A DNA stretch of 64,000 nucleotides from Pelethousia sp034928145. GTDB taxonomy: Bacteria > Bacillota > Clostridia > Christensenellales > CAG-138. How positions within the stretch are numbered: the stretch's first letter is position 1; each line of letters starts with the position of its first letter. The position numbers and the translations under genes are program-made. The notes beneath the pieces were generated by a model, which searched no databases, was not told the origin of the DNA, and saw nothing but the letters and a program-made list of their open reading frames with translations. The stretch spans positions 1-64,000 of the forward strand of contig JAYFPE010000013.1 of the NCBI GenBank assembly GCA_034928145.1. Reading direction: 5' to 3'. Shown here piece after piece: positions 40,481 to 49,707 of the stretch.

Positions 40481-41780
40481 GCCGTTTCTCCAGCCTAGCC
40501 ATAAAAAAGCCTTCCGTATCATCCGTATGCGGGAAAAGTTGCACCATGCCATCCTTTACCCGCGCTTGTATAGAAGGAGGCACAGCCTCCATATTTCCCG
40601 GTTGAAATTCGCCATGCGCCGCTAAAAAAGCCGCGGTCTGCGCCTCATTTTCCCTGTGGGAGATAGTGCAGGTGGCGTATACCAGCGCGCCGCCGGGCCG
40701 CACGTAGGCGGCGCAGGCGTTAAGGATATCCCGTTGCAAGGCGGCAAGTCCTTCTATGATGGCGTCGCTTTTCGCGTAGCGCGCATCCGGTTTGCCGAAT
40801 ACCCCCAGGCCGGAGCAGGGAGCATCGATCAGCACAGCGTCATAGGCTTCCGCCAAGGCCGGGTCAAAAACCGCCGCGTCCTTTTGAATGGGGCTGGCGT
40901 TCTTTACGTGAAGTCGCTCAAAGGTGCGCTCCATCAAGGTTACCCGGTGTGGGTGCAAATCCCAGGCGTCGATCTGGCCCGTGCCTTCCATTAGATGGGA
41001 GAGATAGGCCGTTTTTCCGCCCGGCGCGGCGCAGGCGTCGAGAATGCGCATGCCCGGCTTTGGCCCGAGCAGCCGGCAAACCAACATGGCGCTTTCGCTC
41101 TGCACCGTGGCTTTTCCTTCGAGAAATAGAGGGTCATGGGCCACGTCCAGCCCCTTAGCGAGGCGCAGGGCGTTTTCATCCAGGCTGCCCCGGGTAAAAG
41201 CCAATCCCCGCGCTTGCAACGCCTCTTCCAGCTCCGCAGCCTGACAAGGCCGCTGGGCGCGCAGGGTCATCGCCGGGGGCTTGGCACGCAGCAGCGCTTC
41301 GGTAAATGTTTCGCCATATTGCGTAAGGTATTCCGCTACCAGCCAGGCGGGCCAGCTATACTGAATGCTCAGGCGCTGCACCGGTTCCTCCGGCAGCGGC
41401 GGCCAGTTATCCCGGCTGCGGAATACGGCGCGCAAAACGCCATTCACATAACCCGCGAGCTTTTCTTTGCCGATCTCCTTGCAAAGCTCCACGCTCTCGT
41501 TGCAGGCGGCGCGCTCCGGCACATCCATGAACAAGCCTTGGGCCAGGCCCAGCCGCAATATGCCCCGGATAGGCGGTTGCAGGCGGCCCTTGGCGAAATG
41601 TGCGATGAGAAAATCAAGATAAAGCAGGTGATCCAGCGTGGTGTAGACGGAGGCGCTCACAAAGCGCGCGTCCCGCTCTTCCAAGCCTGCCAAAGCTTCT
41701 TTGAGGCGCAGGTTGGCGTAAGCGCCTCGCTCGGTGATATCCAAAAGCGCCTCCAGCGCGGCCCGGCGTGGCTTGCTCAT
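40473..41780 (-). CDS. rsmB: 16S rRNA cytosine-967 methyltransferase RsmB
   Basis: 435 residues from MSKPRRAALEALLDI. Start at 41780, overlapping the fmt stop by 4 nt; a longer in-frame extension would lie within fmt. The N-terminal NusB-like RNA-binding domain (1-140) is followed by a Rossmann methyltransferase with LDACAAPGGKTAYLSHLM (SAM site), DAPCSGLGVFG (PCS motif) and VYATCTISHRENE, whose Cys is the nucleophile of m5C enzymes. Confidence 0.95.
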   Translation of the reverse strand: MSKPRRAALEALLDITERGAYANLRLKEALAGLEERDARFVSASVYTTLDHLLYLDFLIAHFAKGRLQPPIRGILRLGLAQGLFMDVPERAACNESVELCKEIGKEKLAGYVNGVLRAVFRSRDNWPPLPEEPVQRLSIQYSWPAWLVAEYLTQYGETFTEALLRAKPPAMTLRAQRPCQAAELEEALQARGLAFTRGSLDENALRLAKGLDVAHDPLFLEGKATVQSESAMLVCRLLGPKPGMRILDACAAPGGKTAYLSHLMEGTGQIDAWDLHPHRVTLMERTFERLHVKNASPIQKDAAVFDPALAEAYDAVLIDAPCSGLGVFGKPDARYAKSDAIIEGLAALQRDILNACAAYVRPGGALVYATCTISHRENEAQTAAFLAAHGEFQPGNMEAVPPSIQARVKDGMVQLFPHTDDTEGFFMARLEKRHG

Positions 41781-42703
41781 GCGAAGCGCTTCCCCCGCAT
41801 GGGATGCCCCAGCAGGGCCGCTTTGGCTTCCATACGCTTGCTGCCGGGGAATTGCAGCTCCACGATCTCGATAAGGCCCTCCCCCGTTTGCACGAAAAGG
41901 CCCTCTTTGGGGTCCGCAATCACGCATGCGCCAACTTCGCCCCGTTCGGGCCGCTGGCAAAGCCGCGTTTTCCATATCTTCACGCTCTCCCCTTCCAGCT
42001 CGGCATATGCGCCGGGCCAGGGGCTAACGCCGCGCACCAGGTCGTGCACGCGTTGGGCAGGCTGGAAAAAATCCACCCTGCCGGTTTCTTTTTTGATCAT
42101 GGTGCACCTGCTGGCCTCGGCCTCGTTTTGCAGCCTGGGCGCAAGCGTGCCCGCTGCCAGGGCGGCCAAGGTCTCTTTCAAAAGGCCCGCGCCCTGGATG
42201 GCCAGGCGGTCAAAAAGTTCGCCCGCGGTTTCGTCCGCGCCGATGAGGGTTTCTTTCTGAAGCAGGATGGGGCCGGTATCCAGGCCCGCCTCCGTGAGCA
42301 TGGTGGTCACACCCGTAACCGAATCGCCGTTGATGATGGCCCATTGGATGGGGGCCGCGCCCCGGTATTTGGGCAAAAGGCTGGCATGCACGTTGATGCA
42401 GCCCAAGGGTGGGATATCTAAATTCTCCTGCGATAAGATCTGCCCAAAGGCCGCCGTAACCATCAGCTCCGGCGCGAAAGCCTTAAGGGCGGCCACGCCC
42501 TCGGGGCGGCGGATCTTTTCGAATTGGTATACGGGGACACCGTGCTTTTGCGCCAGCTCTTTGGTGGGGGGCGGCGTAAGCGCGCCGTGTCGGCCCTTGG
42601 GCCGGTCCGGATTGGTAAAGAGCGCCAGCTCATGCCCCTCTTTTATCAGCATTTCAAAGGAGGGGATGGCAAAATCCGGCGTGCCTAAAAAGGCGATCCT
42701 CAT
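41777..42703 (-). CDS. fmt: Methionyl-tRNA formyltransferase
   Basis: 308 residues, complete. It formylates initiator Met-tRNA using 10-formyl-tetrahydrofolate. MRIAFLGTPDFAIPSFEML, then INVHASLLPKYRGAAPIQWA (catalytic Asn/His segment), GDSVTGVTTMLTEAGLDTGP and a C-terminal OB-like domain are all present. Its start overlaps the def stop by 4 nt; def and fmt form the usual formylation/deformylation pair. Confidence 0.97.
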   Translation of the reverse strand: MRIAFLGTPDFAIPSFEMLIKEGHELALFTNPDRPKGRHGALTPPPTKELAQKHGVPVYQFEKIRRPEGVAALKAFAPELMVTAAFGQILSQENLDIPPLGCINVHASLLPKYRGAAPIQWAIINGDSVTGVTTMLTEAGLDTGPILLQKETLIGADETAGELFDRLAIQGAGLLKETLAALAAGTLAPRLQNEAEASRCTMIKKETGRVDFFQPAQRVHDLVRGVSPWPGAYAELEGESVKIWKTRLCQRPERGEVGACVIADPKEGLFVQTGEGLIEIVELQFPGSKRMEAKAALLGHPMRGKRFA

Positions 42704-43191
42704 TCTGCCCCCTGCCCTTCGGCTTCATTTTCTTCGCTATAGCCTTCCGGCGGCTCCGTTACCAGGCGGGTGTAGAGCTTACCGTCTAAATGATCCGTTT
42801 CGTGCATCACCGCCCGGGCAAAAAGGCCTTCTGTGTCGTATTCGTATAGGTCGCCCTTGCGGTCAAAGGCGCGCACCTTCACATGCGTGGGCCGCAGCAC
42901 ATAGCCGCTTTGGCCGGGCAATGACAGGCAGCCCTCGAAGCGGCCTTCCTCGCCGGAGGTCTCGATGATTTGCGGGTTGACCAGCTCTACCAGCCCATCC
43001 CCGCAATCGATCACCACCACGCGCCGAAGGATGCCGATCTGCGAAGCGGCCAGGCCGCAGCCCTCCGCGCCGTACATGGTTTCCGCCATATCGTCGATCA
43101 GCTCCGAAAGCCGCTCATCAAACCGCTCTATCGGGCGGCAGACCTTGCTGAGGCAGGGCGCATCGTCCGTATATATCTTTCGTTTTGCCAT
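42700..43191 (-). CDS. def: Peptide deformylase
   Basis: 163 residues. It removes formyl groups from nascent proteins with an Fe(II) or Zn centre. The three family motifs are present: GCGLAASQIG (44-53), EGCLSLPG (about 88-95, with the Cys metal ligand) and HETDHLDG (about 130-137, two His ligands and the catalytic Glu). Overlaps fmt by 4 nt. It starts 85 nt after the priA stop. Confidence 0.97.
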   Translation of the reverse strand: MAKRKIYTDDAPCLSKVCRPIERFDERLSELIDDMAETMYGAEGCGLAASQIGILRRVVVIDCGDGLVELVNPQIIETSGEEGRFEGCLSLPGQSGYVLRPTHVKVRAFDRKGDLYEYDTEGLFARAVMHETDHLDGKLYTRLVTEPPEGYSEENEAEGQGAE

Positions 43192-43276
43192 TCAGGTTTT
43201 GTCCCTTTCCATTATATGAATTCATTATACCCGCTCCCCCTAGGCCAGGCAAGCAAAACGCGCCGATTGATTTTCA

Positions 43277-45541
43277 TCAGAACATATCCGCCGGGTTGAC
43301 TTCCAGCGCGCCAAAGCCCTCGCCCCGGTGGGCGGCGGCAAAGGCATAGGCAGCCTTAAGCGCAACCCCGGCCTGAGCCGTACGAGCCAGCTTCAAAAGG
43401 GCCTGGTAGCGGAACATGCCCTGCTTGCGGCGCACGGGCGACGGCCCGCTGCCCCAAAATAGCAGGGCGCGCGGATCGCCTCCCGCCTGCTCGATCGCCC
43501 CCTCCACCGCCTCGCCGATGCCCTTGGCGAAGGCGGCGGCGCGCTCCATCAGCCCCGCCTCCTCCGGCCCCACGAAAAGGGCGCGCAAAAAGAAGGCATA
43601 GGGCGGGAACAGCGCCGCGCGCCGCCGGGCGATCTCATCCTGATAAAAGCCCAGGTAATCGTGCTTGGCGGCCAGGGCAATGGCCGGGTGCTCCGGGCTG
43701 TAGCTTTGCACCACCACATAGCCCCTCTTATCCGCCCGGCCCGCCCGGCCCGCCACCTGCGTAAGCAGTTGAAACGTGCGCTCGGCGCTGCGGTAGTCCG
43801 GGATGTGCAGGGCCGCATCCGCCGCGATCACCCCCACCAGCGTTACATTGGGCAAATCCAGCCCCTTGGCCACCATCTGCGTGCCGATCAGCACCTGCGC
43901 CTCGCCTTGGGCAAAGGCATTCAAAAGGTCATAGTGCGCGTTCTTGCCCCGGGTGGTATCCGTATCCATACGCAAGGTGCGCGCTTGCGGGAACAGCTCC
44001 AAAAGTTGCTGCTGCACCTGCTCCGTGCCCACGCCGAAATATTTGATGTAAGGCTTGCCGCAATCCGGGCAAACCTTAGGGAGGCGGGCCGATCTGCCGC
44101 AATAATGGCACTTCAAAAGGCCCTCCTGCTTGTGATAAGTCATGGCTACGTCGCAATCCGGACATTGGAACACATAACCGCAGCCCCGGCAGGAAACAAA
44201 GGTGGAATAGCCCCGGCGGTTCAAAAAGAGGATGGCCTGCTCGCCCGCCTCCAGGCAGGCGGCCAGCCGTTCCTGCAAAAGGCCGCTGAATACCCCCGTG
44301 TTGCCCGCCGCGAACTCGGCCCGCATATCCACGATCTCCACCTTGGGCATGGGTAAATCGCGGATGCGCTCCGGAAGAGAAAGCAGGGTATACCTACCCT
44401 TGCCGGCCTTAAGATAGGTACCCACGCCGGGCGTGGCGCTGCCCAGCACCAGCGCAGCGCCGCAAAGGCGGCAGCGCCTTTGCGCCACCTCTGCCGCGCT
44501 GTAGCGCGGGGTCATCTCGCTGCGGTAGCTGGGCTCGTGCTCCTCATCCACCACGATCAGCTTAAGATCCCTGACGGGTGCGAAAACGGCGCTGCGCGCG
44601 CCTACCACCACATCCGCCTTATCGAGGCGGATCCTGCGCCATTCGTCAAAGCGCTCGCCCGGGCTTAATCTGCTGTGCAGCACGGCCACCCGTTCCCCAA
44701 AGCGGGCACGGAACCGATTTACCGCCTGCGGGGTGAGGGCGATCTCCGGCACCAGCACAATGGCTGTGCCGCCCTGGGCTATGGCATGGGCTATGGCATG
44801 CATGTAGACCTCCGTTTTGCCGCTGCCCGTGACCCCATGCAGCAAAAACGCGCCGCTGCCGCCATCGAGCCCGGCCGCGATGGCTTCATAGGCCGCAGCC
44901 TGGGCGTCGTTTAATTCCTTGGGTTCATCCCGCTCCACCGGGTGGCTTCCATACGGATCGCGGTAGACCTCGTGGCCACGCTCGCGCAAAAAGCCCTTGT
45001 CCAGCAGGGCGCGAACGGCCGGGGCGCTGCCCGGCACAAAGCCGTAGATATCCCCCACGCATATATCCTGCTTGCAGTTGGCAGCCAGCTCCAGCACTTC
45101 GTGCTGCCTGGGGGAACGGAGGCTGCCGTCCTTTTTGCGCAGGGAAGCGAGGGCGGCGGCTATATCCAGCTCCTTGGGCACATACACCGTGCGCACCACC
45201 TTTTCGCGCACCCGACCCCCGCGAAGCTGGGCGGGGATCATCAGCCTGAGGGCCTCAACCAGCAGGCAGCCATAGGCCCCTTGCATCCACTTGGCCAGGG
45301 CCAGCTGATCCGGCCGCAGCACGGCGTAAGGTTCCAGCGTGCGCAGAAGGGTTTTGAGCCGGGCAGTGCCCGTGTATGCCTCGGCCAACTCCAGAACAAA
45401 GCCCTCGGTCTTCTTATTGCCTGCGCCAAAAGGCGCCAGCACCCGCTGGCCCGGCTCCACAGCCATGCCGGGCGGCACGGCATAGGTAAACAGCCGATCC
45501 ACATTGGCGTGGGCGATATCCACCATCACCTGGGCATACAT
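43277..45541 (-). CDS. priA: Primosomal helicase PriA
   Basis: 754 residues. It restarts stalled replication forks. The N-terminal DNA-binding region starts YAQVMVDIAHANVDRLFTYA; the helicase core has LLHGVTGSGKTEVYMHA (Walker A, about 230-246), VDEEHEPSYRSEMTPRYSA (DEEH box) and GTQMVAKGLDLPNVTLVG. A zinc region with paired cysteines is visible (CRGCGYVFQCPDCDVAMTYH, then LKCHYCGRSARLPKVCPDCG). It lies 79 nt after coaBC. Confidence 0.96.
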   Translation of the reverse strand: MYAQVMVDIAHANVDRLFTYAVPPGMAVEPGQRVLAPFGAGNKKTEGFVLELAEAYTGTARLKTLLRTLEPYAVLRPDQLALAKWMQGAYGCLLVEALRLMIPAQLRGGRVREKVVRTVYVPKELDIAAALASLRKKDGSLRSPRQHEVLELAANCKQDICVGDIYGFVPGSAPAVRALLDKGFLRERGHEVYRDPYGSHPVERDEPKELNDAQAAAYEAIAAGLDGGSGAFLLHGVTGSGKTEVYMHAIAHAIAQGGTAIVLVPEIALTPQAVNRFRARFGERVAVLHSRLSPGERFDEWRRIRLDKADVVVGARSAVFAPVRDLKLIVVDEEHEPSYRSEMTPRYSAAEVAQRRCRLCGAALVLGSATPGVGTYLKAGKGRYTLLSLPERIRDLPMPKVEIVDMRAEFAAGNTGVFSGLLQERLAACLEAGEQAILFLNRRGYSTFVSCRGCGYVFQCPDCDVAMTYHKQEGLLKCHYCGRSARLPKVCPDCGKPYIKYFGVGTEQVQQQLLELFPQARTLRMDTDTTRGKNAHYDLLNAFAQGEAQVLIGTQMVAKGLDLPNVTLVGVIAADAALHIPDYRSAERTFQLLTQVAGRAGRADKRGYVVVQSYSPEHPAIALAAKHDYLGFYQDEIARRRAALFPPYAFFLRALFVGPEEAGLMERAAAFAKGIGEAVEGAIEQAGGDPRALLFWGSGPSPVRRKQGMFRYQALLKLARTAQAGVALKAAYAFAAAHRGEGFGALEVNPADMF

Positions 45542-45620
45542 CCCGCTCCCCTCCTTCCCGTATATTTCCGCTTATTTCAGGAGGGGCGGGCATCGCTGCC
45601 CGCCCCTTACATCGGCATCC

Positions 45621-46814
45621 TTATAGGCCCATCCTTTGGGCCAGCGCATCCAGCAACCAGTCCGCCAGGGCTTCTTTGGGCATGGGGCCGCTGTCGCGGC
45701 TGCCGCCCCCGTCGTCGTAGAGGGTGACGCGGTTGGTATCCACGCCAAAGCCCGCATCCGCGGCCAGAATATCATTGGCGGCGATAAAATCCAAATTCTT
45801 TCTTTGCAGCTTCGCCTTCGCGTTCTCCGCGAGGTTCTCACTCTCCGCAGCAAAACCCATCAGGGTGCGGCTGCCCTTGCGCGTGCCCACGGCAGCCAGG
45901 ATATCCTGCGTATTCACCAGGGAAAGCTCCATGCCGCCACCCTGCTTTTTGATCTTTTGCTCTGCGGCCTTCGCCGGGGTAAAATCCGCCGGGGCCGCGG
46001 CCATGATCAAAGCGTCGCAAGCATCGAAGCGGGAAGTGACGGCCTCGAACATATCCGCGGAGGAAACGACGTTTACCAGCTTCACGCCGGAGGGCGGGGC
46101 TAGCATTACGGGCCCGCTTACCAGTGTGACCTCGGCCCCCCGCTCCGCGGCCGCGCGGGCGATCGCATAGCCCATCTTGCCGGAAGAGCGGTTGGTAATA
46201 TAGCGCACGGGGTCAATGCGCTCCTGCGTGGGCCCGGCGCTGACCAAGATGCGCTTGCCCATTAAATCCCGCCTTGGATAAAGCGCGATCATTGCGGCCG
46301 CGATAATATCCCCTACAGCGGCCAGCTTGCCGACACCCTCATCTCCGCAGGCCAAGCGACCGCTGGCGGGCTGGATGAAACCGTATCCCCGCTCTTCTAA
46401 AATGGCCATGTTTTCCTGCACGACAGGATTAAGATACATGGCGCTGTTCATGGCCGGAGCCACGAGGACGGGCGCGCGGGTAGCCAATATGGTGGTGGAA
46501 AGCATATCATCCGCAATGCCGTGGGCCGCCTTGGCCAGGAAATTGGCCGTAGCCGGAGCGATCAAAAACAGATCCGCCGCCTTAGCCAAAGAAATGTGCT
46601 CGATCTCCCATGGCGCTTCCCGGCTGAACATATCGGTGACCACAGGCGCGTTGCTCATGGCCTCCAGCGCTAGGGGCGTGATAATCTTGGCCCCCGCCTC
46701 CGTGAGGATGACGCGCACGTTAAGGCCCTGCTTTTTGAGGCCGCTGATGATATCGCAGGCCTTATAGGCCGCGATGGAGCCGGTAACGCCCAGCACCACG
46801 GTCTTTCCAGCCAT
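45621..46814 (-). CDS. coaBC: Bifunctional CoaBC (phosphopantothenoylcysteine synthetase/decarboxylase)
   Basis: 397 residues from MAGKTVVLGVTGSIAAYK; the start was placed at 46814 because the FMN-binding N-terminus begins there. The CoaC half (1-190) shows EIEHISLAK (catalytic His), APAMNSAMYLNP and LACGDEGVGKLA (catalytic Cys). The CoaB half shows VSAGPTQERIDPVRYITNRS and SSGKMGYAIA. It makes 4'-phosphopantetheine for coenzyme A. Its start is 1 nt after the rpoZ stop. Confidence 0.96.
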   Translation of the reverse strand: MAGKTVVLGVTGSIAAYKACDIISGLKKQGLNVRVILTEAGAKIITPLALEAMSNAPVVTDMFSREAPWEIEHISLAKAADLFLIAPATANFLAKAAHGIADDMLSTTILATRAPVLVAPAMNSAMYLNPVVQENMAILEERGYGFIQPASGRLACGDEGVGKLAAVGDIIAAAMIALYPRRDLMGKRILVSAGPTQERIDPVRYITNRSSGKMGYAIARAAAERGAEVTLVSGPVMLAPPSGVKLVNVVSSADMFEAVTSRFDACDALIMAAAPADFTPAKAAEQKIKKQGGGMELSLVNTQDILAAVGTRKGSRTLMGFAAESENLAENAKAKLQRKNLDFIAANDILAADAGFGVDTNRVTLYDDGGGSRDSGPMPKEALADWLLDALAQRMGL

Positions 46815-46815
46815 G

Positions 46816-47016
46816 CTATCTCTGATAATCCTCCGGGAATTCGATGTGGAGCTGGCCGTTATACAATTCATCCACAGCCGCGCTCACGGGCTTGCGCTCG
46901 CCCAGGGCCTCAGGGTCGTCCACAAGCTGGCGGGCGCGCTTGGATACGGTGGTCACCAGCATATAGCGACAGCCGACTTTTTGCTGCAATTCATTCACGG
47001 CGGGTTTATTCATCAT
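46816..47016 (-). CDS. rpoZ: RNA polymerase omega subunit
   Basis: 66 residues: MNKPAVNELQQKVGCRYMLV, TVSKRARQLVDDPEA, KPVSAAVDELYNGQLHI. This is the conserved omega core that binds the C-terminal tail of beta-prime and aids assembly. Two adjacent ATG codons follow ggagggc; either could be used. Overlaps the gmk stop by 4 nt, as expected from the conserved gmk-rpoZ-coaBC order. Confidence 0.93.
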   Translation of the reverse strand: MMNKPAVNELQQKVGCRYMLVTTVSKRARQLVDDPEALGERKPVSAAVDELYNGQLHIEFPEDYQR

Positions 47017-47645
47017 AGCGGTTGCCCTCCTTCGGCATGGAACTTAACGACAAAATCTTCATTGCGGAATACCCGGAGCCGCTCGGCGGCAATGATCTGC
47101 TCCAGCTCCGTTACCGCCTTATCTAAAACATCATTAACGACGAGGTATTCATATTCCCCCATATGGCCCAGCTCCGCATAGGCCTCATGGAAGCGGCGCT
47201 CCACGGCCTCGCTGCTCTCCGTGCCCCTGCCTACCAGGCGGCTCTTGAGGGCGCTCATGGAGGGCGGCGCGAGGAACATCATCACCGCCTCCGGGCAGAG
47301 GCGCTTGACATTGAGCGCGCCCTGCACATCGATATCCAGCAGGATATCCTGGCCTGCGCAAAGCTGCTGCTCCACATAGGCGCGGGGCGTGCCGTAATAA
47401 TTGGCTCCGAAAACCCGCGTGTATTCAAGAAAGGCCCCCTCGTCGATCATGCGTCGAAATTCTTCTTCGGTTTTAAAGAAATAGTGCAGTCCATCCACCT
47501 CGCCGGGCCTGGGGGCACGGGTGGTGCAGGATACGGAAAAGCGGATGTTGGGATTGCGTGCCATGAGCGCCTTGCCCACCGTGCCCTTGCCGACCCCACT
47601 GGGGCCGGAGAGAACCAGCAGCAACCCCTTTCGCATATGTGGCAT
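47013..47645 (-). CDS. gmk: Guanylate kinase
   Basis: 210 residues. It phosphorylates GMP to GDP. P-loop LSGPSGVGKGTVGKAL (about 12-27), SVSCTTRAPRPGEVDGLHYF (GMP-binding), GAFLEYTRVFGANYYGTP and LDIDVQGALNVK are complete. The start at 47645 has gaggggga upstream; ATG at 47636 is an alternative. It is 31 nt after yicC. The small gene remA, found between these two in most Firmicutes, is missing. Confidence 0.96.
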   Translation of the reverse strand: MPHMRKGLLLVLSGPSGVGKGTVGKALMARNPNIRFSVSCTTRAPRPGEVDGLHYFFKTEEEFRRMIDEGAFLEYTRVFGANYYGTPRAYVEQQLCAGQDILLDIDVQGALNVKRLCPEAVMMFLAPPSMSALKSRLVGRGTESSEAVERRFHEAYAELGHMGEYEYLVVNDVLDKAVTELEQIIAAERLRVFRNEDFVVKFHAEGGQPL

Positions 47646-47676
47646 AATGTTCCCCCTCGTATATACACGCTTTGCG

Positions 47677-48555
47677 TTATTCGATATTTTGAACTTGTTC
47701 CCTGATCTTCTCGATCTCTGCCTTGCCGGCGATCACCAGTTTCACGATCTCGGCATCGTTGGCCTTGGAGCCCATAGTGTTGAACTCGCGGTTCATCTCC
47801 TGCACAATGAAATCGAGCTTGCGGCCCGCAGGCTCGTTGCCCGCCAGCATTGCCCTTAGCTGCTCACAGTGGCTGCCTAGGCGCACCAGCTCTTCATCGA
47901 TGCTGGCCTTATCGGCAAAAATGGCGGTTTCGGCGGCCAGGCGCGCGGGGTCGATCTCCACGCCGGAAAGCAAGACCGCGATACGCTCCTGCAAGCGCTG
48001 GCGGTATTCCTCCACCACCAACGGCGCGCGCATGGCGATCTTAGACGCCAAGCCCTCCACCACGCCGCAGCGGGCCAGCAGGTCATTGCAAAGCTTGGCC
48101 CCTTCCACGGCCCGCATGGCCTTGAGCTCCGCCAGGGCCAGGCCGCAGGCCTCGGCCGCCAGGGCGGAAACGGCCTCCCGGTCCTCCTCCGCCTCGATGA
48201 TATCCGTTACATCCGGCAGCCGCAGGGCAGCGGAAAGGCCGATATCCTCCCGAAGACCAAAGCGCTCTGCCGATTCGCGCGCGGCTTCAAGGTATTCGCC
48301 AAGCAGCGTCTGGTCTACGCACACCTTGCGGGCATCCTCTCGCTGGTTGCGGTAAAACAAATACACATCCACATGGCCGCGCGCTAGCTCGCGCGTGAGT
48401 ACGCCCCTAAGGGCGTCCTCCGCAAAGCCGATGTGCCGCGGCATACGAAAGCCCAAATCCAAATAACGGTGGTTTACGCTCTTGAGCTCCACCGTCATTT
48501 CACGGCCCTCCCGGGCCAGCAGCGCCCGGCCAAAGCCGGTCATGCTGTTTACCAT
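47677..48555 (-). CDS. yicC: YicC/YloC-family endoribonuclease
   Basis: 292 residues from MVNSMTGFGRALLAREGREM. The start at 48555 is preceded by ggaggttggg and lies about 40 nt downstream of a near-consensus promoter. The family motifs MTGFGR, ELKSVNHRYLDLGFRMP and the C-terminal DFIVQEMNREFNTMGSKAND are intact. Members of this family act in RNA turnover, as endoribonuclease or RNase adaptor. It is the first gene of the 13-gene core operon. Confidence 0.93.
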   Translation of the reverse strand: MVNSMTGFGRALLAREGREMTVELKSVNHRYLDLGFRMPRHIGFAEDALRGVLTRELARGHVDVYLFYRNQREDARKVCVDQTLLGEYLEAARESAERFGLREDIGLSAALRLPDVTDIIEAEEDREAVSALAAEACGLALAELKAMRAVEGAKLCNDLLARCGVVEGLASKIAMRAPLVVEEYRQRLQERIAVLLSGVEIDPARLAAETAIFADKASIDEELVRLGSHCEQLRAMLAGNEPAGRKLDFIVQEMNREFNTMGSKANDAEIVKLVIAGKAEIEKIREQVQNIE

Positions 48556-48591
48556 AGGACTCCCAACCTCCAAATTCTTGCGAAACAATTT

Positions 48592-48620
48592 ATTATAGCA
48601 CGTTTTATACCCTTTTACAA
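48592..48620 (-). promoter_or_regulatory. Promoter of the yicC-rpe operon
   Basis: Minus-strand TTGTAA (48615-48620), 17-nt spacer, TATAAT (48592-48597), a perfect -10 box. It is about 37 nt upstream of the yicC start and is the only strong promoter seen for the following 13 kb of closely packed genes. Confidence 0.8.
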
Positions 48621-48737
48621 GGCGTGCGGCCAGCCACACTTGCGTACTTATTCGAAATCCGTGCATCTTTATGCGGTTCTCCGCAGAATGCGCCACCCTC
48701 GGCACGCCGGCCAAAGATGGGCGCACGCGGGCCGCCC

Positions 48738-49706
48738 CTAGGCAAACAAGCGGTAAAGCTCGTCCGCCTCCGGCGGCTCCACAATTGTGCCGCTCGGCAG
48801 GCGCACGCCCTCGCCCCCGGCCCTGCCGATGCAGGCCGCTTGGATTCCGATCCCCCCTAGCCCCCGGCACATGGCCGCCCCATCCGGGCAGGCGATAAGC
48901 ATGCTACCGCTAGAGAGCAGGCGGTAAGGGTTGAGGCCCAGCAAATCGCAAATCTTGGCTGTTACGGGGTGCACGGGAATGGCGGCTTCAAAAAGCTCCA
49001 TACCGCAGCCCGAAGCCTGGGCCATTTCCCAGGCCGCGCCGAAAACGCCGCCCTCGGTCACATCGTGCATGGCCGTAGCCCCGTGCGCAGCGGCATAAAG
49101 GCCCTCCGCCACCACGCTCACCTCCGAGAGGAAGCCCCGGGCCGTGCTTAGCTCCGCCTCCGTCAAGCCGGTAAGACGGGTGGTAAAATCCTCCGCGATC
49201 ACGGCCGTTCCTTCGAGCGCGGCAAACTTGGTCATCACCACATCCTGGCCGCTTTGCATGCCGGAGGGCAGGATAGGCCCGTTTTCCCCGGCCCGGGCGA
49301 TGACCGTGGCGCAGGTAACCATGCGGGAAACGGAATCCGTTACCTCCGTGTGGCCGCCGATGATATCCACATTGGCAAGCATGGCCGCCTCGGCCAGCTC
49401 ATCCGCCACCCGGCCCACCTGTTCTTCCGTGGCCGAAGGGGGGATCAGCAGCGTTACCAAAAGGCCCAAAGGCTCCGCGCCGGCGGCGGCCGCGTCGTTG
49501 CAGCTCACGTGCACGGGGAGCCGCCCCAGGTTTTTATCCGCCGAGGTGATGGGATCCGTAGAGAGGATGGCCAGGCGGCCGCCCATATCTACGGCCGCGC
49601 AATCCACCCCGATCTGGGGGGAGCAGACGACCTCGGGCCGGATGTGCCGGAATTTCGAGAGGATTAAGGAATCCAGTTGTTCGTTGGTGAGCTTACCAAG
49701 ACGCAT
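48738..49706 (-). CDS. AIR-synthase/HypE-like protein of unknown substrate
   Basis: 322 residues with the PurM-superfamily layout: N-terminal ATP-binding half with GVDCAAVDMGGRLAILSTDP, SCNDAAAAGAEPLGLLVTLL and DIIGGHTEVTDSV; C-terminal half with GATAMHDVTEGGVFGAAWEM. It resembles HypE and related AIR-synthase proteins, but ends ELYRLFA without the C-terminal Cys-containing PRIC-type tail that HypE needs for carbamoyl transfer. No hydrogenase genes are nearby. An ATP-dependent step on a small molecule is likely; the substrate is unknown. It is 1 nt from ligA. Confidence 0.75.
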   Translation of the reverse strand: MRLGKLTNEQLDSLILSKFRHIRPEVVCSPQIGVDCAAVDMGGRLAILSTDPITSADKNLGRLPVHVSCNDAAAAGAEPLGLLVTLLIPPSATEEQVGRVADELAEAAMLANVDIIGGHTEVTDSVSRMVTCATVIARAGENGPILPSGMQSGQDVVMTKFAALEGTAVIAEDFTTRLTGLTEAELSTARGFLSEVSVVAEGLYAAAHGATAMHDVTEGGVFGAAWEMAQASGCGMELFEAAIPVHPVTAKICDLLGLNPYRLLSSGSMLIACPDGAAMCRGLGGIGIQAACIGRAGGEGVRLPSGTIVEPPEADELYRLFA

Positions 49707-49707
49707 G

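Noticed and set aside
48738..49706. Calling this gene hypE
   Set aside because: The C-terminal Cys motif required for HypE is absent and there are no hydrogenase maturation genes nearby.
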